Positions 7,499 through 8,439 of a DNA stretch of 8,439 nucleotides are shown in pieces. The stretch's first letter is position 1. Each line of letters opens with the position of its first letter. Made by a program: the position numbers and the translations under genes. Under the pieces are notes generated by a model. It made no database searches. It had not been told where the DNA came from and worked only from the letters and a program-made list of their open reading frames with translations. The DNA comes from CAKMMH01 sp927798255 (GTDB taxonomy: Bacteria; Bdellovibrionota_C; UBA2361; CAKMMH01): positions 1 through 8,439 of the forward strand of contig JAXFOK010000035.1 in the NCBI GenBank assembly GCA_034180415.1, written 5' to 3'.

Positions 7499-7525
7499 TA
7501 CGAAGCCTAAAACTTAGGCTTCGTA
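7499..7525. terminator. Perfect 12-bp hairpin just after hpf, probable 3'-end structure
   Basis: TACGAAGCCTAA (7499-7510) pairs with TTAGGCTTCGTA (7514-7525) around a 3-nt loop. It starts 7 nt beyond the hpf stop on the minus strand, the usual place for a terminator. The T-tract lies before the stem on that strand rather than after it, so it is not a canonical intrinsic terminator. It may stabilise the hpf mRNA 3' end or work with a factor. Confidence 0.5.
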
Positions 7526-7532
7526 AAAAAGA

Positions 7533-7847
7533 TTATTTATTTTGAATTTTTTCTTTATGTTTTCTTAGCTGAGAAGAAATGTTATCAACTAAACCATCAA
7601 TTGAGGTATAAAGATCATCGCTTTCTTTGCTAGCTTTAAAATCAGCGCCATCTGCTCTAAAACTTGCTTCAGCAATATGCCTGGTTTTTTCAACACTTAG
7701 CACTATAGTTACATCAGTATCTTGGTGTACTAATTTTTTTAATACACCTTTAATCTTATCTGATGCATATTGTTTTAACGCGTCAGTTGCGTCAGTGTTT
7801 CTAAAAGAAATGTTAGTTGTTATTACTTTTCCTGATTCTTCTTGCAT
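7533..7847 (-). CDS. hpf: Ribosome hibernation promoting factor, short form (HPF/RaiA family)
   Basis: The 104-residue protein has the HPF/YfiA beta-alpha-beta-beta-beta-alpha pattern: ITTNISFRNTDATDALKQYASDKI (strand and first helix, about 9-32), then VTIVLSVEKTRHIAEASFRADGADFKASKES (strands, about 46-76), then DLYTSIDGLVDNISSQLRKHKEK (second helix, about 78-100) with a basic end. Family members bind the decoding region of the 30S subunit and silence ribosomes in stationary phase or starvation. There is no C-terminal dimerisation domain, so this is the short type, about half the length of long HPF. The ATG has AAGGGG 6 nt upstream. hpf is often beside rpoN or pts genes; here it stands alone between two intergenic repeats. 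Regulation cannot be read from the sequence beyond a candidate promoter. Confidence 0.9.
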   Translation of the reverse strand: MQEESGKVITTNISFRNTDATDALKQYASDKIKGVLKKLVHQDTDVTIVLSVEKTRHIAEASFRADGADFKASKESDDLYTSIDGLVDNISSQLRKHKEKIQNK

Positions 7848-7868
7848 TTAATACCCCTTATAAAAAAT

Positions 7869-7880
7869 AATACCTGTATT
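7869..7880. promoter_or_regulatory. Small palindrome upstream of hpf
   Basis: AATAC and GTATT form an inverted repeat around a 2-nt centre, between the candidate hpf promoter and the hpf Shine-Dalgarno. The position would suit an operator, but the site is short and AT-rich, so chance is likely. Confidence 0.2.
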
Positions 7881-7882
7881 AA

Positions 7883-7910
7883 AGTGTATCAATTGCTTTT
7901 ATTTTTGCAA
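7883..7910 (-). promoter_or_regulatory. Candidate hpf promoter
   Basis: TTGCAA (7905-7910) as the -35 and TACACT (7883-7888) as the -10 are separated by 16 nt on the minus strand, each with four of six consensus bases. The position, 36 nt upstream of the hpf start, is suitable. Weak match in AT-rich DNA. Confidence 0.28.
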
Positions 7911-8026
7911 TAGATTTATTTTTAACATGAGATATATCGGTAATATTGGATAAAATATTGAACTATTGTAAGATACTGGAATTTAGTGGTTAATGGTGGG
8001 GAGGTGTAATCAGTTTTCCTCATTCA

Positions 8027-8088
8027 GCTACCTGCTACCCGACACCCGCTACCAGATACCAGATTCAGCCCCCCGATACCCGTTTCCA
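8027..8088. repeat. Degenerate 7-bp tandem repeat, consensus G(A/C)TACC(C/A)
   Basis: Consecutive heptamers GCTACCT, GCTACCC, GACACCC, GCTACCA, GATACCA begin at 8027 and step by exactly 7. A degraded unit and a run of six C follow, then GATACCC and GTTTCCA. The tract is C-rich on the plus strand amid AT-rich DNA and lies between the four-helix-bundle gene and hpf. A heptamer period breaks reading frames, and nothing suggests coding. It is the main content of the gene-free stretch 7848-8156, with the hpf promoter candidate on one side and a terminator on the other. Confidence 0.7.
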
Positions 8089-8111
8089 CTTTTAATCTTA
8101 GCATTAGAAGA

Positions 8112-8144
8112 AAAAGGCTCAAAAATTTTTTTAATGAGCCTTTT
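8112..8144 (-). terminator. Intrinsic terminator of the four-helix-bundle gene
   Basis: AAAAGGCTCA (8112-8121) pairs with TGAGCCTTTT (8135-8144) across a 13-nt loop, giving a 10-bp stem. On the minus strand the stem ends in a T-tract, TTTTT, then CTTCT. It begins 12 nt after the stop codon at 8157. The symmetrical A and T tracts might also allow weak termination on the plus strand. Confidence 0.75.
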
Positions 8145-8156
8145 AAAAATATATTT

Positions 8157-8439
8157 CTAGCAAGCGTTCTTTATTAATTTATAAATATGAGCTCCTAGAA
8201 TATCAGCCTGTAATATTAAATTTTTAGGAGTATTTATCGTTAAATCAAGTATCGCTTTACATTCTTTTAAGCTTCCATATGCTATTTGAAAAAAATGTTT
8301 TCTGTCATTTGTTTGTTTTCTCCCATTTCCCTCTGCAAGATTTAATGCAATTGATGATGAGGCGCGCATTAGCTGATTTCTAAGACAAGAAGAAACATGA
8401 AGTTTTTCACATTCTTTATAAAACAAAATTGATAAATTA
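8157..8439 (-). CDS. Four-helix-bundle protein of the 23S rRNA intervening-sequence (S23) family, N-terminus outside the window
   Basis: About 93 residues are visible. The family core is clear: LRNQLMRASSSIALNLAEGNGR, then DRKHFFQIAYGSLKECKAILDL, then a final helix LGAHIYKLIKN. These proteins are about 115-125 residues and fold as a four-helix bundle. The family was first found in intervening sequences inside 23S rRNA genes, but is more often stand-alone, and its function is uncertain. The frame is open to the window end; a TTG at 8426 would cut into helix 1, so the true start almost certainly lies beyond 8439. A terminator follows 12 nt downstream. No rRNA sequence is seen around it, so here it is a free-standing gene, separated from hpf by a heptamer repeat. 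Confidence 0.88.
   Translation of the reverse strand, partial: NLSILFYKECEKLHVSSCLRNQLMRASSSIALNLAEGNGRKQTNDRKHFFQIAYGSLKECKAILDLTINTPKNLILQADILGAHIYKLIKNAC

Noticed and set aside
7627..7851. Plus-strand open frame opposite hpf
   Set aside because: Antisense to a well-supported hpf, with no ribosome site or family resemblance.

Overview
This AT-rich window carries most of a type II secretion system (T2SS) operon on the minus strand, followed on the same strand by a ribosome-hibernation factor gene and a partial four-helix-bundle gene. The genes indicate a Gram-negative (diderm) bacterium, because a secretin needs an outer membrane. A proteobacterium in the broad sense fits best. A Bdellovibrionota/deltaproteobacterial-type or an AT-rich host-associated lineage is possible, but the sequence alone does not settle this.

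Layout, read from the high-coordinate end in the direction of transcription. A 23S rRNA intervening-sequence type four-helix-bundle protein (8157-8439, N-terminus outside the window) ends at a hairpin terminator (8112-8144). The next gap, 7848-8156, holds a C-rich degenerate heptamer repeat (8027-8088) and a candidate hpf promoter. A short-form hpf (7533-7847) follows. The gap downstream of hpf has two perfect hairpins (7499-7525 and 7429-7455) and a G-rich tract (about 7300-7405). That tract looks like an inverted, decayed relative of the heptamer repeat. The T2SS genes then run gspC (6248-7126), gspD (3486-6239), gspE (1810-3423) and gspF (568-1788). The first 15 codons of the major pseudopilin gene gspG lie at 1-46.

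The T2SS genes form one functional unit. GspE is the cytoplasmic ATPase, GspF the polytopic platform protein, and GspC the inner-membrane clamp that contacts the secretin. GspD is the outer-membrane channel and GspG the pseudopilus subunit. Spacing inside gspC-D-E-F is tight (8, 62 and 21 nt). A 521-bp non-coding interval then separates gspF from gspG.

That interval is the most unusual part of the window. It holds a near-perfect long palindrome (439-570) with terminator-like ends on both strands, which begins inside the gspF stop codon. It also holds a separate, more GC-rich island (about 242-385) that can fold and whose main hairpin pairs better as plus-strand RNA. Both look like dispersed palindromic elements or structured RNAs that entered the operon. 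A plausible gspG promoter (101-129) lies downstream of them. A second oddity is the GspD C-terminus, about 200 residues beyond the secretin core, ending in a compact domain that is not an ordinary S-domain.
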